Assembly (NCBI RefSeq): GCF_963678545.1 | Contig: NZ_OY782870.1 | Coordinates: 2,418,001-2,482,000, forward strand | DNA: 64,000 nt | DNA from: an uncultured Methanomethylovorans sp. | GTDB taxonomy: Archaea > Halobacteriota > Methanosarcinia > Methanosarcinales > Methanosarcinaceae | Reading direction: 5' to 3' | Part shown: piece by piece, positions 18,440 through 29,304 of the stretch | How positions within the stretch are numbered: position 1 is the stretch's first letter | How the letters are laid out: each line of letters begins with the position of its first letter | The notes under the pieces: generated by a model | Database searches by the model: none | The model's input: the letters and a program-made list of their open reading frames with translations, nothing else | What the model was told of the DNA's origin: nothing | Made by a program: the position numbers and the translations under genes

Positions 18440-19630
18440 TCACTCCTTAGTAATACTTAATTTGCTATCTATTATTTTTACTAGCGTTACATGCATTCTT
18501 AAAATAAATTTTTTAATATATTCCCTATAACCGTATACTCCCTTTCCTGTAAGTACATACATTCTGAAAAGTTCAGGGTCCTTATCAAATAGATAGAATA
18601 CTTTCTCTATATATTCATGAAAGATATTGCCAAATTTGAAAGCAGTGCGCAGATCGTTGTTGAATAACGAGTCACATTTATTCCGATAGGAAGAAAGGTC
18701 AGAATGATTGTAGATTGCTTCAGCAGCAGTTTCACCCGCTGCTACACCACTTGCAACTGCGTAGTATATACCTTCACCCAGAAAAGGGTCCACAAAACCT
18801 GCTGCATCTCCCACAAGAAGCACTTTTTTCCCATAGGTCTGCCTGTTGATACCCCCTACAGGTACTCTGTGTATGAACTTCTTAGTAAGATGTATAGCAA
18901 GGTCTACGCCTCTTTCTCTGGAAAGGAAAGATATAAAATCATCAAAAGCTTTTGCAGGCTTGATAGTGTTTGGTTTCCACAAACCTATGCCAATTGACAT
19001 TGTATTTCCTTTTGGGAATACCCATCCATATCCTTTGCTTTTGAGGAAATACGCTTCTATCAATTCTTTGTCAACAACACACTTATCTGCATCCTTTGGG
19101 CTTAGTTCGATCTCTGTTTCGATACATATCCCATAGCCTTCTGGTTCCCATTTTTGTCTCAGACCAGTTTCTCTGGCAACAGTGCTATTTACACCGTCAG
19201 CGCCGATAATAATTCTTGCAGTATAATTTCCTTTTGTCGTTACAACATGTACAAGTTCATCGTTTACATTAACTGAAACAGCTTTCTCACCGGAATGTAT
19301 AATGGCTCCATTCTTCTGTGCTTGATTTAATAAATAAAGGTCAAAAGAACTACGAAAAACAAGTGTTAGTACTGCCTCTTTGAACTTCTGTGAGGATTGC
19401 CTCATAGTGGGGGAATATATTGTAACCCCATAACATGTATATTTGGGCTGAACTTCATCAATAGGCCCTATGATCTGTAATGCTTTCCAGGAAACAGCAC
19501 CTCCACAAGCTTTATAGCGTGGTACTTGTTCTTTTTCCAGAACAAGAACTTTAAGTCCTTTTTCAGCACAAGTTCGTGCAGCCATTGCGCCCCCAGGTCC
19601 ACCGCCGACAACTATGACATCATAATCCAT
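18440..19630 (-). CDS. Geranylgeranyl reductase family flavoprotein, copy 1
   Basis: The roughly 396-residue protein has an N-terminal FAD-binding motif DYDVIVVGGGPGGAMAARTC, the family motif PRYKACGGAVS with the characteristic CGG, and a second flavin motif VLLVGDAAGFVDPFLGEGIYYA near residue 280. Members saturate isoprenoid chains, for example the geranylgeranyl tails of archaeal lipids or of quinones. The ATG at 19630 follows AGGTGG at a proper distance; a GTG nine bases upstream is less likely. A second copy lies 2.9 kb upstream on the same strand, and an MprF-like gene lies between them. A lipid-tail role is likely; the exact substrate is open. Confidence 0.9.
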   Translation of the reverse strand: MDYDVIVVGGGPGGAMAARTCAEKGLKVLVLEKEQVPRYKACGGAVSWKALQIIGPIDEVQPKYTCYGVTIYSPTMRQSSQKFKEAVLTLVFRSSFDLYLLNQAQKNGAIIHSGEKAVSVNVNDELVHVVTTKGNYTARIIIGADGVNSTVARETGLRQKWEPEGYGICIETEIELSPKDADKCVVDKELIEAYFLKSKGYGWVFPKGNTMSIGIGLWKPNTIKPAKAFDDFISFLSRERGVDLAIHLTKKFIHRVPVGGINRQTYGKKVLLVGDAAGFVDPFLGEGIYYAVASGVAAGETAAEAIYNHSDLSSYRNKCDSLFNNDLRTAFKFGNIFHEYIEKVFYLFDKDPELFRMYVLTGKGVYGYREYIKKFILRMHVTLVKIIDSKLSITKE

Positions 19631-19843
19631 CATATCCACCTGTTCATTGCACTTGAGATTTATCTACACATAAATTATGTCTTACAAGGAACTTACTAAA
19701 TAGATATATTTTTCTATATGTTAACGGATTATGTTCGATTAGAACTACTTTTCCGATGTTCGTATCGCATCTTGTATCTACAAAATAATTGACATAACTG
19801 TATAATTGTAGACAATAATGCGGTCTATATTAGGAATATTGCA

Positions 19844-22414
19844 TTATTTTGAAAATATCTCTTTAGCTCCACCTGAGATCAAAAGTGCAATATCCTTCAA
19901 AGCAGACACTTGCTTAAAATTACTGGGTAATGCAATATATCTTGGTTCCCAGATAGGATTAAATTTGTTTTTATATGCTCTTAATCCTTTAAAATTATAG
20001 AAATATTCACCGTGGTTATAAATAGCTGAACCAATTTTAGTCCATAAAGGTGCAAGATTTCGGTCTTCCAGGCCAGAAAGGGGCGACATTCCAAGAGAAA
20101 AATATTCATATCCGTTCTCTTTACCCCACAACATAAGCTTCACAAAAAGATATTCCATAGTCATATCTGCTATCTCAGGGTCATAACGCATCAAATCAAT
20201 GGTCAGTTCTTCATTCTTGGCACTAAGCCATATGTTTGCAAAAGAAACTATTTTGTCTTCTTTTTTGACCACAGCCAGAGGGAAATTGCTCAAATAATCA
20301 ATGTCAAAAAAACCCATTGAGAATTTCTTTTCACTAGTACGTTTTATTTCCAGCCACGCATCTGAAATGTCTTTTAGCTCTTTCTCATGATCCAAAACAC
20401 ATTCTCGGGGCAGAACTTCAAAATGATATCCAGCTTTCTCCATACGTTTTACCGAATATCGGAAATCCTTTCCAGCACTCCCTTCAAGATTGAATTCAGA
20501 AAGTTTGACTTTTGCTTCCTCTCCGATTTTTATCAATTTCAGGCCTATGTCTATGTAATAAGGTATAAATTTTTCACTCACTTCATAGAACACAGTCCAT
20601 CCCTGGTGCAGGTTTGCAGTTTCATGAAAATCCCAAATAAGATCCTTTATATTATCAGCATTTCCTATGGGATCACCCATACATATCCAGCTTTTTCCGG
20701 ATATGCCATACATTATAAATGATTCTATCTTTTCATCGAAAATTAGATATTTATCTTTAACTAATGCAAGGTTCCCATTTGTATCTGTACTTTTCTGAAT
20801 TATCTGTGCTGCAAGTTCTATATCATCTTTATTTGGTAATTTTATATCTTTATTTGAACTGCCAAGAAGTTTCAATGTGCCCACTATTACCAAAATAAAT
20901 ATAGATCCTACAACCGATCTTAAAAATCTGGATATATGAGAATCAATGCCGAATTGCCATAACGTTTCATGAGAGTAGTAAGCATGTCGGTGAAAGAAAA
21001 ATCCAAGCCAGATAAAACTTATGACAACAAGAGATATCGCAATGACATTATCCTTACTGAATAACTGGTTAAGTAACGATGATTTCCTGTAGAAATATTT
21101 TCGATTGGGCAATAGAGCCAGAAATGTTATGAACAGAAGTGATGCCCCTATATAATTGAAACTTTTCAAGATGGACAAAACAGCACCTAAAAATAATACT
21201 ATAAGCGAGAGCAAATATGCTCCATCTATTCTCTTCCACAGACCTTTTGCAAGAATCAAAAGCAAGACTCCTGTCATGCTACTGAGCAGACTGGAAGATT
21301 CTATCAAAAAAAGTGGAATTATCCTGGCCATCAATCGCATGTTCTCTATTTGAGGTGGAAGAGCTTCAAAGAAAAGAAGAGCCATGCCAGCAAAGAATAT
21401 CAATACAGCAAATATCTGGGGTGTAAAAGCAGATATTTTGGAAATGACCTTCCTTTGTGAACTTGTCAACAACTTCTTTCTTACATTTAGTTCGTTATGT
21501 GAAAGTAGAAATATCCCTACAATAAAGGGTATAAAATAATATACAATTCTAAATACAACAAGAGTACCAAGGATGTCATTTGAATGAAAGTAGGGAGTCA
21601 GCATGAAAAGCATAATCGTTTCAAATACTCCAAGTCCGCCCGGTACTGTGCTTATTAAACCGATCATCTGAGCTATCAGGAAAATTGTTAGCACATACAA
21701 ATAGCTAACATGTCCGTACCCAGGAAGTAAAAAAAAGAACACACATCCTACAAGAACATAATCCAGTGTTGCTACAATAAGCTGTAAAAATGCTATATTG
21801 ATCTTTGGGAAGTGTATTTCATGACTTTTGATTTTGAATGACTTTTGTGTCAGGCAGAAAAAGAAATAACTAATCAAAAAGAGAAGCAACAGAGCTCCAA
21901 TTACTTTGAAGTAAATTGTAGGAATGGATATCGATTCAGGCAATTTAAGAGGATAGAAGGTAAGTACTGTTCCTCCAATAAAAGAGATGCCAACCCAAAA
22001 AGTAAGGCCACAGAACGTTACAATCTTTCCTATTTCAAGAAGTGTCAAACCATAAAGAGAATAGAGTCTGTATCGCAAGGACCCACTAGTCAGGAAGTTA
22101 AAACCAATATTGTAGCTTATGGAAGTACTGATAAAGGACGATTTTATTATTTTATCTATTGGTATCCAATGATTGGCATAATGCACTGCCAAAATATCAT
22201 AACAGCTTAGTATAATGTAGCTCAGGAATGTAAAAACAATTACTAATAAAATATCCGTTGAAGAAATGTGTGAGAATACGTTGTGAATCTCTTCTAAGTG
22301 CATGTGATGCAATTGTTTATCTAAAGTAATCAATGCAAGTGCAAATATAGCAATTGGCAGCAAGTAACTGATTTTCTTTAGATTGTTTATTATTGCAGAT
22401 TTTTTCTGGAACAA
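19844..22414 (-). CDS. mprF: MprF-like bifunctional aminoacyl-lipid synthase and flippase
   Basis: The 856-residue protein has the two-part MprF layout. Residues 1 to about 500 form 12-14 membrane helices including the UPF0104 flippase region (SISYNIGFNFLTSGSLRYRL; TVPGGLGVFETIML). Residues about 540-850 are a cytoplasmic DUF2156 domain. Conserved stretches include FRYSVKRMEKAGYHFEVL, RTSEKKFSMGFFD, FANIWL, ELTIDLMRYDPE, LGMSPLSGLEDRN and YNFKGLRAYKNKFNP. In bacteria this domain moves lysine or alanine from charged tRNA to phosphatidylglycerol, and the membrane domain flips the product. In an archaeon the acceptor would be an ether lipid. Two reductase-family genes flank it on the same strand. 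Confidence 0.9.
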   Translation of the reverse strand: MFQKKSAIINNLKKISYLLPIAIFALALITLDKQLHHMHLEEIHNVFSHISSTDILLVIVFTFLSYIILSCYDILAVHYANHWIPIDKIIKSSFISTSISYNIGFNFLTSGSLRYRLYSLYGLTLLEIGKIVTFCGLTFWVGISFIGGTVLTFYPLKLPESISIPTIYFKVIGALLLLFLISYFFFCLTQKSFKIKSHEIHFPKINIAFLQLIVATLDYVLVGCVFFFLLPGYGHVSYLYVLTIFLIAQMIGLISTVPGGLGVFETIMLFMLTPYFHSNDILGTLVVFRIVYYFIPFIVGIFLLSHNELNVRKKLLTSSQRKVISKISAFTPQIFAVLIFFAGMALLFFEALPPQIENMRLMARIIPLFLIESSSLLSSMTGVLLLILAKGLWKRIDGAYLLSLIVLFLGAVLSILKSFNYIGASLLFITFLALLPNRKYFYRKSSLLNQLFSKDNVIAISLVVISFIWLGFFFHRHAYYSHETLWQFGIDSHISRFLRSVVGSIFILVIVGTLKLLGSSNKDIKLPNKDDIELAAQIIQKSTDTNGNLALVKDKYLIFDEKIESFIMYGISGKSWICMGDPIGNADNIKDLIWDFHETANLHQGWTVFYEVSEKFIPYYIDIGLKLIKIGEEAKVKLSEFNLEGSAGKDFRYSVKRMEKAGYHFEVLPRECVLDHEKELKDISDAWLEIKRTSEKKFSMGFFDIDYLSNFPLAVVKKEDKIVSFANIWLSAKNEELTIDLMRYDPEIADMTMEYLFVKLMLWGKENGYEYFSLGMSPLSGLEDRNLAPLWTKIGSAIYNHGEYFYNFKGLRAYKNKFNPIWEPRYIALPSNFKQVSALKDIALLISGGAKEIFSK

Positions 22415-22510
22415 TGTGATTCACCCTTATATACTCATCTTTCACTCTTTTGAGCAGATTGTCTGATACATTATCCCTTCATTGAGACAGGTATAGTACC
22501 TGGCTCAATT

Positions 22511-23701
22511 TTATCTAAAAGCGCTACTTACTATTTTCATCAAAGTTATGGGGAAACGTTTCATGGACATCGTAACATACTGTTTGTACGTGTACTCCCC
22601 TCTTGCTGCAAGCAAATAATTCTTATATAATACATGATCTGCTTTTAAACACAACATGAATAAGCTTAAATTATTATAGGCTATTTTTGCAAATTTATAA
22701 GCGAACTTCAGATCATTATTGAATTCGATATCACATCTTTTTTCATAAATACTTAAGTAGTCATGCGAGCAGTTGTTGTCATTTATAGCTTCAGTTGCTA
22801 CTTTTCCTGCAATTATTCCACTTAAGATTGAATAGTAAATACCTTCTCCGATAAAAGGATCGACAAAACCAGCTGCATCCCCAACCAACATTACACGATC
22901 AGTGTAAATATTCCGGTCTAATCCTCCAGCGGGTATTAAATGGGCTTTTTTTGAAATTATGTTGTTTTCCAGATTTGAACTTTTACCCTTGGAAAGTAAG
23001 TGCAGGAAACTGGAAAAGGAGCCAAGGGGATCTGGTACTCTTTCGCGCATTCCGCCTATCCCAACGGATAAGACATTTCCTTTTGGAAATACCCATCCAT
23101 ACCCCCAGTTCTCGATGAAGTAAAAATCAACTAGCTGTGGATCAAAAACATATTCTTCAATGCCTTTACTATCTAATTGAATCTCTGCTTCAATGCAGAT
23201 ACCTGACTTGTCCTTTCCCCAATTTTTTCTTAAATTGGTCTGTTTTGCGACCAGACCATTAACCCCATCGGCTCCGATTAATATTTTTGCAAAATAAGTT
23301 GATTTAGAAGTTGTTACTTTCACATATTCTTCGTGTCTTTCGATCTTTTCTACTCTTTCATTTTCATAGATTTGTACATTTTTCGACCTGGCCTTTTCTA
23401 GCAGAAAGTAATCAAATGAATCTCTGAATGTTAAAATAATAGACAGGTCATCAAATTTATGTATTAATGATTCAAGCTTAGGAGTAAAAGTTCTTGCACC
23501 ATATAATTTGAAATGAGGTTCGAGTGCATCAAGCCCACCAATTAAATCAAGCACTTTTTTAGAAACTGCTCCACCACATGTCTTGTAACGCGGCAAAGCC
23601 TCTTTTTCAAATAATATGACGTTTAATCCGTTTTTAGCACATGTCTGTGCAGCCGTTGCACCGCTTGGCCCACCTCCGACAACTATGACATCATAATCCA
23701 T
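22511..23701 (-). CDS. Geranylgeranyl reductase family flavoprotein, copy 2
   Basis: This 396-residue paralogue of copy 1 begins with MDYDVIVVGGGPSGATAAQ, keeps PRYKTCGGAVS and has the second flavin motif VMLVGDAAGFVDPFIGEG. The two share the same length and motif order throughout, suggesting duplication around the mprF-like gene. It is separated from mprF by about 95 bases that contain no strong terminator, so one transcript is possible. Divergence in the C-terminal half (SLFMLCLKADHVLY region) may reflect different substrates. The ribosome site is weak; the start is the ATG at 23701. Confidence 0.9.
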   Translation of the reverse strand: MDYDVIVVGGGPSGATAAQTCAKNGLNVILFEKEALPRYKTCGGAVSKKVLDLIGGLDALEPHFKLYGARTFTPKLESLIHKFDDLSIILTFRDSFDYFLLEKARSKNVQIYENERVEKIERHEEYVKVTTSKSTYFAKILIGADGVNGLVAKQTNLRKNWGKDKSGICIEAEIQLDSKGIEEYVFDPQLVDFYFIENWGYGWVFPKGNVLSVGIGGMRERVPDPLGSFSSFLHLLSKGKSSNLENNIISKKAHLIPAGGLDRNIYTDRVMLVGDAAGFVDPFIGEGIYYSILSGIIAGKVATEAINDNNCSHDYLSIYEKRCDIEFNNDLKFAYKFAKIAYNNLSLFMLCLKADHVLYKNYLLAARGEYTYKQYVTMSMKRFPITLMKIVSSAFR

Positions 23702-23883
23702 CCTCTTCGCCTCGCTACCCTCTGAATGTAATCAAAAATGAAGTTTAAACCAAACAGGAAATTCGCGCTAAATATATGTATTTATCTGAAAGATAGCAGA
23801 GTATGCTGAATTACACTTATTCGCAAATCAGCATCACCTATTTTTTAAAAGCGATTATTACTCATTGATCTGTGTTTAAGAGC

Positions 23884-25674
23884 TTATGTTTTTTCTGTGG
23901 ATACATGTGTCTCATGCACGTATCGCTCTCCCCTCATTGCTGAAAGTAAAGCTGCTATTGCAGAGAGAATAGCCCCTAGGACAAAGGAAGCTCGTAGTGC
24001 TGGCATGAACGCCTGCTGCAGAGTCTGAGGGAACCAGTAGGTACTCTTGAGAGTATCCACAACAGATTGTGGTATTGCACTAACGACGTTCGGATCCATT
24101 GCTTCCAGAGTCGAGCCCATTGGATTGTAGCCCAGGAAGGCGGAGAATAGTGCGTTAGTAGGTGGCAAACTTGCCAGCTGGTCAGCGAGATTTTGAACAA
24201 TGGGGCCTGACCCAAGGTTTGCAAATGATTCGTGTATCGCACCTGGTAATGCTCCCTGGATACCAACTATCACAATAGTAAAGAAAATAGCCATGCTCAA
24301 AGTTGAAGCTGAATTAATTAGAGTTGACATCATACCCGAAGCAACTCCCCGGTCCTCAGCTGGTACTGAGTTCATGATGGAAGAACTATTAGGAGAACTA
24401 AACATACCATTCCCAATTCCCATAAAGAATATAAGAATGCCAAGTTGCCAGTAGTCGAAATTGTAGGGAAGTAATGCAAGACCTATAAAGACCAGTGTCA
24501 CAATGACCATACCAGAGGTAGCTATCCACCGAGGTCCGTATTTGTCCGAGAGTATTCCGGATAGAGGTCCCATAATAATGAATCCCAGGGTCATGGGTAA
24601 CATGTAGATTCCAGCCCATAATGGTGTATCCTCAAAACGGTAACCATGCAGAGGAAGCCAGATACCCTGCAGCAACAGAATTAGCATGAACATGATTCCT
24701 CCTCTTGCAATAGCTGCTGTAAAGTTAGCAAGGTTTGCATAAGCAAAAGCCCTGATTTTGAAAAACTCGACGCGGAACATGGGATTCTTTGCCTTGCTTT
24801 CAGCAAATGGGAAAACTGCCAGTGCCACTATTCCTATGCCAAGGGTAGACATCACCAGGGGGCTGCTCCAGCCCATGGCATCAGTGATACCATTGTGTTC
24901 GTAAGGCATCAAGCCATAGGTAACCCCAACCAGAAGTGAGGTCAGCCCGCCTATGAATAATAAGTTCCCAAGTACATCAATACTTGTCTTTGGTGCCCGG
25001 AAAGAGATCTCTTTCATATTCCTATAAGACAAAACCGTCCCCAGCAAGGCAAAAGGAACGTTGACCAGGAAAACATAGCGCCAATTATAAGTTGCCAGTA
25101 TACCACCCAGTAGTAAACCGATGAACTGACCGGACATGATGGCTACCATGTTGATACCAAGCGCCTTTCCCCTTTCACTTGTCGGAAATACATCTGTGAT
25201 AATAGCTGCACCGTTTGCCATGGTGAATGCGCCACCTACAGCCTGTATGAGCCTGAAAATGATAAGTTCCAGTGCACCTTTATTGCCAGTGCCAGGTGTA
25301 AGGTAGAGCAAAATCGAGCCAATGGTAAAAATAAGGAATCCTAGCCTGAACAACTTTACTCTGCCGTATATATCTGCCAGCCGCCCTATACTAAGGAGAA
25401 GCGTGGCTGTGACCAAACCGTAACCCATCAATATCCATAACAAATACTGGAACGCATCTGGAGCCATGGGGTTTATCTGAATGCCTGTAAAAATAGCAGG
25501 TAGTGAAATAAGAATAATGCTGCCGTTTACCGTACCCATTAGCGATGCGAGCGCTACGTTGAACAGTGCAGTCCATTTGTACGCAATACCCTTTTTTACA
25601 GTATCTTCAGTCTTTTGGGTTGTTACATTACTGTTTTTATCCAATCTATTACCTTCAATTATTATCTTTTTCAA
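23884..25674 (-). CDS. MFS exporter, EmrB/QacA (DHA2, 14-helix) type
   Basis: The 596-residue protein has about 14 membrane helices, with the motif A-like [14 protein letters not shown] in the loop between helices 2 and 3 and the exporter motif C-like stretch [17 protein letters not shown]. Such transporters use the proton or sodium gradient to expel hydrophobic or cationic compounds. A large extracytoplasmic loop occurs near residues 470-530. It lies upstream of and on the same strand as the lipid genes, about 180 bases away. It could protect the membrane or move a lipid-related compound, but drug efflux is the default family function. Confidence 0.9.
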   Translation of the reverse strand: MKKIIIEGNRLDKNSNVTTQKTEDTVKKGIAYKWTALFNVALASLMGTVNGSIILISLPAIFTGIQINPMAPDAFQYLLWILMGYGLVTATLLLSIGRLADIYGRVKLFRLGFLIFTIGSILLYLTPGTGNKGALELIIFRLIQAVGGAFTMANGAAIITDVFPTSERGKALGINMVAIMSGQFIGLLLGGILATYNWRYVFLVNVPFALLGTVLSYRNMKEISFRAPKTSIDVLGNLLFIGGLTSLLVGVTYGLMPYEHNGITDAMGWSSPLVMSTLGIGIVALAVFPFAESKAKNPMFRVEFFKIRAFAYANLANFTAAIARGGIMFMLILLLQGIWLPLHGYRFEDTPLWAGIYMLPMTLGFIIMGPLSGILSDKYGPRWIATSGMVIVTLVFIGLALLPYNFDYWQLGILIFFMGIGNGMFSSPNSSSIMNSVPAEDRGVASGMMSTLINSASTLSMAIFFTIVIVGIQGALPGAIHESFANLGSGPIVQNLADQLASLPPTNALFSAFLGYNPMGSTLEAMDPNVVSAIPQSVVDTLKSTYWFPQTLQQAFMPALRASFVLGAILSAIAALLSAMRGERYVHETHVSTEKT

Positions 25675-25722
25675 AAATCAAGGAATCTTTGTATACAGCT
25701 GCAGATGGCAGTTTCAGAAATC

Positions 25723-26367
25723 TTATGATACAGATTGTACCGTTTCTGCATAGTCAAAATATTCAAAAGCCCGAATTACTTTTTCATAATCTACTTCTGT
25801 ATTATAGCACCCATCATTTAGCATTGAGATGCCATAAGTAACTATTTTTGTGCCTTTAAGCGCCTGCATTACTTTGATAAGTTCATAATCACATGCAATC
25901 AAGAGGGCACCTTCTATTGTTTCATCACGCAGGATATGCTTGACAAAAGAAGAGCCAGTGATTATGTACAATTTGTATCCATATTTCTGTGCATCCTTGC
26001 CAAGCCTTTCATAGATGCACTTGCCACAAGAGATGCATTGTATTCCTTCTTTTGTGGAATGTGCAGGACAATCCATAGAACGCATACAATGAGGTGCCAG
26101 AATAATACGTTTTTTCGTTTTTTGAAAATCATTTTTATGAGCTATGTTCTTCAGGGAAACCATCCATTTGTCGAGTATCTTTGGGTCAGAGAACTTGTAG
26201 AATAAATACTTAATCGGCAGATAAAAAAAATCAAGTATTTCTGCAAAAGAGCCTGCAAGCCAAACGTTACGACTAAGGCTCATTCGACTGACCATAAGAG
26301 CGATTATAGTAAGCAAAACAGAGGCGAGAATAAAAACAAAAACTATCTCACCTATTATTTTATACAC
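25723..26367 (-). CDS. DUF116 protein, second of a pair
   Basis: The frame extends upstream to 26514, but the real start is most likely the GTG at 26367. It follows GGAGG by six bases and overlaps the preceding DUF116 stop by eight bases, so translation is coupled. From there the protein is 214 residues, matching its 212-residue neighbour. It has a membrane helix at about 8-30, a second hydrophobic segment, and then a cysteine-rich domain: APHCMRSMDCPA, then CISCGKC, with further cysteines in IACDYELIKVM and DGCYNTEVD. The cysteines suggest an iron-sulfur or metal site. DUF116 has no established function. A heterodimer with the upstream paralogue is plausible. Confidence 0.82.
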   Translation of the reverse strand: MYKIIGEIVFVFILASVLLTIIALMVSRMSLSRNVWLAGSFAEILDFFYLPIKYLFYKFSDPKILDKWMVSLKNIAHKNDFQKTKKRIILAPHCMRSMDCPAHSTKEGIQCISCGKCIYERLGKDAQKYGYKLYIITGSSFVKHILRDETIEGALLIACDYELIKVMQALKGTKIVTYGISMLNDGCYNTEVDYEKVIRAFEYFDYAETVQSVS

Positions 26368-26998
26368 AGGATTCCTCCATTTTCCGGATGATCTCTTCCA
26401 CATTGGCTTCAGTATTGAAACATCCGTCTTTAAGCAGACAAATGCCTTGCACTGGCATGTAGGCTGCAACTCCTTGCATGGATTCTGAAAGCTCAGGATA
26501 GCAGGCAACTCCAATGCAGCTTTCAGGCCTGTGCGCTTTGAGTATCTTCTTTACAAAACTGCCGCCTGGAATCACAAATACCTTGAAACCATATTTATCG
26601 GCAGCCTCGCATATAGTTCCAATATCGCACTTTCCACATTTTTTGCATAGATATCCATCAATTGGATCACATCTTGCTTTACAATCAGGATGGCGTAGGC
26701 ATTGAGGCAGAAAAACAACTTTACGCCCTTTCGTTTTCCGGAATTCCTCCAGCATCAGAGCATTTCTTAATTCGACAAGGATCTCATCAACAATAGTATC
26801 GCGAATAGAGAATCTTCTACATATCCATTTAGAAGGACCGTAGAAAAGGTATAGCATAAAAAGTACGAAACTTGGAAAAAGTATCTTATGACGGCTAAAA
26901 CTGTAAGTACCCAGCAGTAAGGCTAGAACAATACTTACAATGACAATAATAGCCAGTAGTATGAATACCTTTCCCAATATTTCATAGGGAATCTGCAT
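26360..26998 (-). CDS. DUF116 protein, first of a pair
   Basis: The 212-residue protein has two N-terminal membrane segments (about 9-30 and 40-53) and a cytoplasmic domain with the same cysteine pattern as its neighbour: LPQCLRHPDCKARCD, then CKKCGKCDIG, then CYPELSESMQ and DGCFNTEANVEEII. The final ten residues carry the ribosome site of the next gene. It lies 63 bases downstream of hdrD on the same strand. This context hints at a redox or maturation role near the heterodisulfide reductase, but the family is uncharacterised. Confidence 0.87.
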   Translation of the reverse strand: MQIPYEILGKVFILLAIIVIVSIVLALLLGTYSFSRHKILFPSFVLFMLYLFYGPSKWICRRFSIRDTIVDEILVELRNALMLEEFRKTKGRKVVFLPQCLRHPDCKARCDPIDGYLCKKCGKCDIGTICEAADKYGFKVFVIPGGSFVKKILKAHRPESCIGVACYPELSESMQGVAAYMPVQGICLLKDGCFNTEANVEEIIRKMEESCV

Positions 26999-27061
26999 TT
27001 TTTATCTCTATTGCAGGTTTTATCTGAGATGTATTGTGCTTAAAAAAGAGAATGTTGAGTT

Positions 27062-28309
27062 TCACTCTGCAGGAGTGTCACTCAGGTCGATTCCCATGGC
27101 TTGTGCCACAAGCACTACAACATCTTCAACTTCCAGTTCTTTTATACCAAGAGCGTCTCTTCCATCGCTAAGGTTTCTCTTACAGAATGGACATGCGCTT
27201 GAAAGGAGTTCTGCCTTTGTTGCCAGAGCATCTTCAACTCTTGTTCTTGCAACACCCAATGCGAGGTCAGGAATACCAGCTTTTACACCACCGCCTGCTC
27301 CACAGCAGCGCTGGTTCTCTTCAATCCTTTCCATTTCCACAAATTCTATGCCCGGGATGCTCTTGAGCACAGCTCTTGGTGGCTCAAATACACCTACATG
27401 GCGGCCAAGGTGGCATGGATCGTGGTATGTGACCTTCTTGTTAATGGACTGCTCCCACTTGATATCTCCTTTCTGGATGAGGTCCTGAAGGAACTGAGTG
27501 ATGTGAACTACCTTAAATGGCAGCTCTTTACCAGTCAGACGTGGCCAGTCGATAAGTGAGGCCCTGAAACATCCGGCGCATGCGTACAATACTATCTTTG
27601 CACCCTTTGCCTTGATGTTATCAATGTTCTTCTGGGCGTTCTTCTTAGCAGTATCGTTTACAAAATACTGACCTGTCCTGATAAGTGCTGAACCACAGCA
27701 TATCTCATCTTCTCCAAGCATTGTGAACTTTATTCCAAGCTTGTTGAGTACACGTGCAGTTGCAAGAGCGAGTTTTCTCTGCTTAAGTTCTGCAGTACAT
27801 CCTCCGAAGTAAAGGATCTCAGCTTTATCTTCGACCTTGATGTCAGCAGGGAACCAGTTGACTCTGTCCTTGTTGTCTGCCATGTAAGGGTTCTTGTATT
27901 CTCCGATGAGTTTCAGGAACATGCCCTGCTTTCCGAAAGGACCGTTACCGCGCTTCACAAGGTTAGCACGCATGGATTCCCACAATTCGACAGTGTTTAT
28001 AGCAGATTCACATACTGTGGCACACATACCACAGGTAGTACATCCATATACATCGTTCTTGAACTGCTCTATCTCTTCTGCACTGATCTCCTTTGGTCCA
28101 AAGAGCTTTGCACGCAGTCCATAGGATTTGTTCATGAAATCTTTCCATCTGAGGATCTTGTCCCTGGGAGCAAGACCTGGATTTTGTCCGGATGCATCAT
28201 ATGTGGGACACCAGTTCACACATTCTCCACAGCGGCTGCATGAATCTAGCTCCATGAGCTGTACTGCTGTAAAGTTCTCTGTATTAATAGAAGGTTCACG
28301 TTTTGCCAT
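27062..28309 (-). CDS. hdrD: Heterodisulfide reductase subunit HdrD
   Basis: HdrD is the catalytic subunit of the membrane heterodisulfide reductase that reduces CoM-S-S-CoB at the end of methanogenesis in cytochrome-containing methanogens. The 415-residue protein has two ferredoxin motifs ([22 protein letters not shown]) and two CCG domains: GGCTAE with [10 protein letters not shown] and ACAGC, then DPCHLGR with RCCGAGGG and ACPFC. These bind the active-site iron-sulfur clusters. The start is the ATG at 28309, served by the GGGAGG at the end of hdrE and placed one base after its stop. The upstream in-frame ATG at 28333 lies inside hdrE. The sequence agrees closely with Methanosarcina HdrD as I recall it. 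Confidence 0.93.
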   Translation of the reverse strand: MAKREPSINTENFTAVQLMELDSCSRCGECVNWCPTYDASGQNPGLAPRDKILRWKDFMNKSYGLRAKLFGPKEISAEEIEQFKNDVYGCTTCGMCATVCESAINTVELWESMRANLVKRGNGPFGKQGMFLKLIGEYKNPYMADNKDRVNWFPADIKVEDKAEILYFGGCTAELKQRKLALATARVLNKLGIKFTMLGEDEICCGSALIRTGQYFVNDTAKKNAQKNIDNIKAKGAKIVLYACAGCFRASLIDWPRLTGKELPFKVVHITQFLQDLIQKGDIKWEQSINKKVTYHDPCHLGRHVGVFEPPRAVLKSIPGIEFVEMERIEENQRCCGAGGGVKAGIPDLALGVARTRVEDALATKAELLSSACPFCKRNLSDGRDALGIKELEVEDVVVLVAQAMGIDLSDTPAE

Positions 28310-28310
28310 T

Positions 28311-29102
28311 TTATTCTCCTCCCTTGTTTGCAAGGAGTGCGAGTGGTATTGCTATAATGTGAATGTATTTGCTAAACGGAATGTATGCGATACAGAACAG
28401 CAGTGAGATAATTACGTGGAAGAGGGCTGCTGGAGGTGCCAGTTCATTGTGGAGGCCCATACCCCAGAAAGTACCGTTCCTTATTCCGTCTGCAATGAAA
28501 CCTGTCACTGTAATTATAGTGAGTCCAATCAGAAGGATGGAGTCGTACGCAATTGTGGATTCTCTGGTCTTTGCAACGAACAGTCTCCTGTATATTGCAA
28601 TTATAATACCTATGAGTAGTATGTAACTGAATATGTCGTTAGGTACTGAGAGTAGTTCTCTGAATGTCTCCGGGATCATAAACCAGGGAAGTGACTCTGC
28701 ATATCCTACCTTTTCACCTATCATGTACGTCATTTCAACAAAGAACATAGCACCAGACATAGCAAAAAGAGTCATCCAGCCAACAAAAATAGTGATGTGC
28801 ATGAACCATCTGAGAGGACTTCTTCTAAGGATCCTTCTTTGAAAAAGAATGTCAAGAACAAACGTAGTAAGAATCGACTGATTGTGAACATGCGCATGTT
28901 GACTCATCTGGTACATAAGCATTTTAGGGAAAGCCAAGATACTTTTTGATGGTGTCTGGCCATATCCAGTTGAGCCCATGCCCCATTTCTTTAAGTTGAT
29001 GTACATTCCTATAACAAAGATACCAACTGAAAGAATCGATATAATCATAATCTGCACAAATGTGAGTCTTAATGCCTCGGATACACCTGCAAAATACTCC
29101 AT
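28311..29102 (-). CDS. hdrE: Heterodisulfide reductase cytochrome b subunit HdrE
   Basis: HdrE is the membrane cytochrome b that takes electrons from methanophenazine and passes them to HdrD. The 263-residue protein has about five helices and several membrane-proximal histidines, including HAHVHNQ and [13 protein letters not shown], with others later in [10 protein letters not shown] and KYIHIIAIP, that can bind heme. The phrase [14 protein letters not shown] is characteristic. The gene precedes hdrD directly, the usual hdrED order in Methanosarcinales. Its presence places the organism among methanogens with cytochromes and methanophenazine. Confidence 0.93.
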   Translation of the reverse strand: MEYFAGVSEALRLTFVQIMIISILSVGIFVIGMYINLKKWGMGSTGYGQTPSKSILAFPKMLMYQMSQHAHVHNQSILTTFVLDILFQRRILRRSPLRWFMHITIFVGWMTLFAMSGAMFFVEMTYMIGEKVGYAESLPWFMIPETFRELLSVPNDIFSYILLIGIIIAIYRRLFVAKTRESTIAYDSILLIGLTIITVTGFIADGIRNGTFWGMGLHNELAPPAALFHVIISLLFCIAYIPFSKYIHIIAIPLALLANKGGE

Positions 29103-29304
29103 ATTTATCTTCTCCTGATATTAATATAAACAAGCAACTATTATAAAAATTAAATCTGATCTACTCTCGAGTAACCGATATGGTTGCATGATTGTTGTGC
29201 CGATTATATTTAAAGATTTTCATTACATTATATCTATCAGAAGACACATTTTGATGCTCCCCACTGTTTGGAAGCCATTATGTAAAAAAAGATGGAGGGG
29301 CTGC

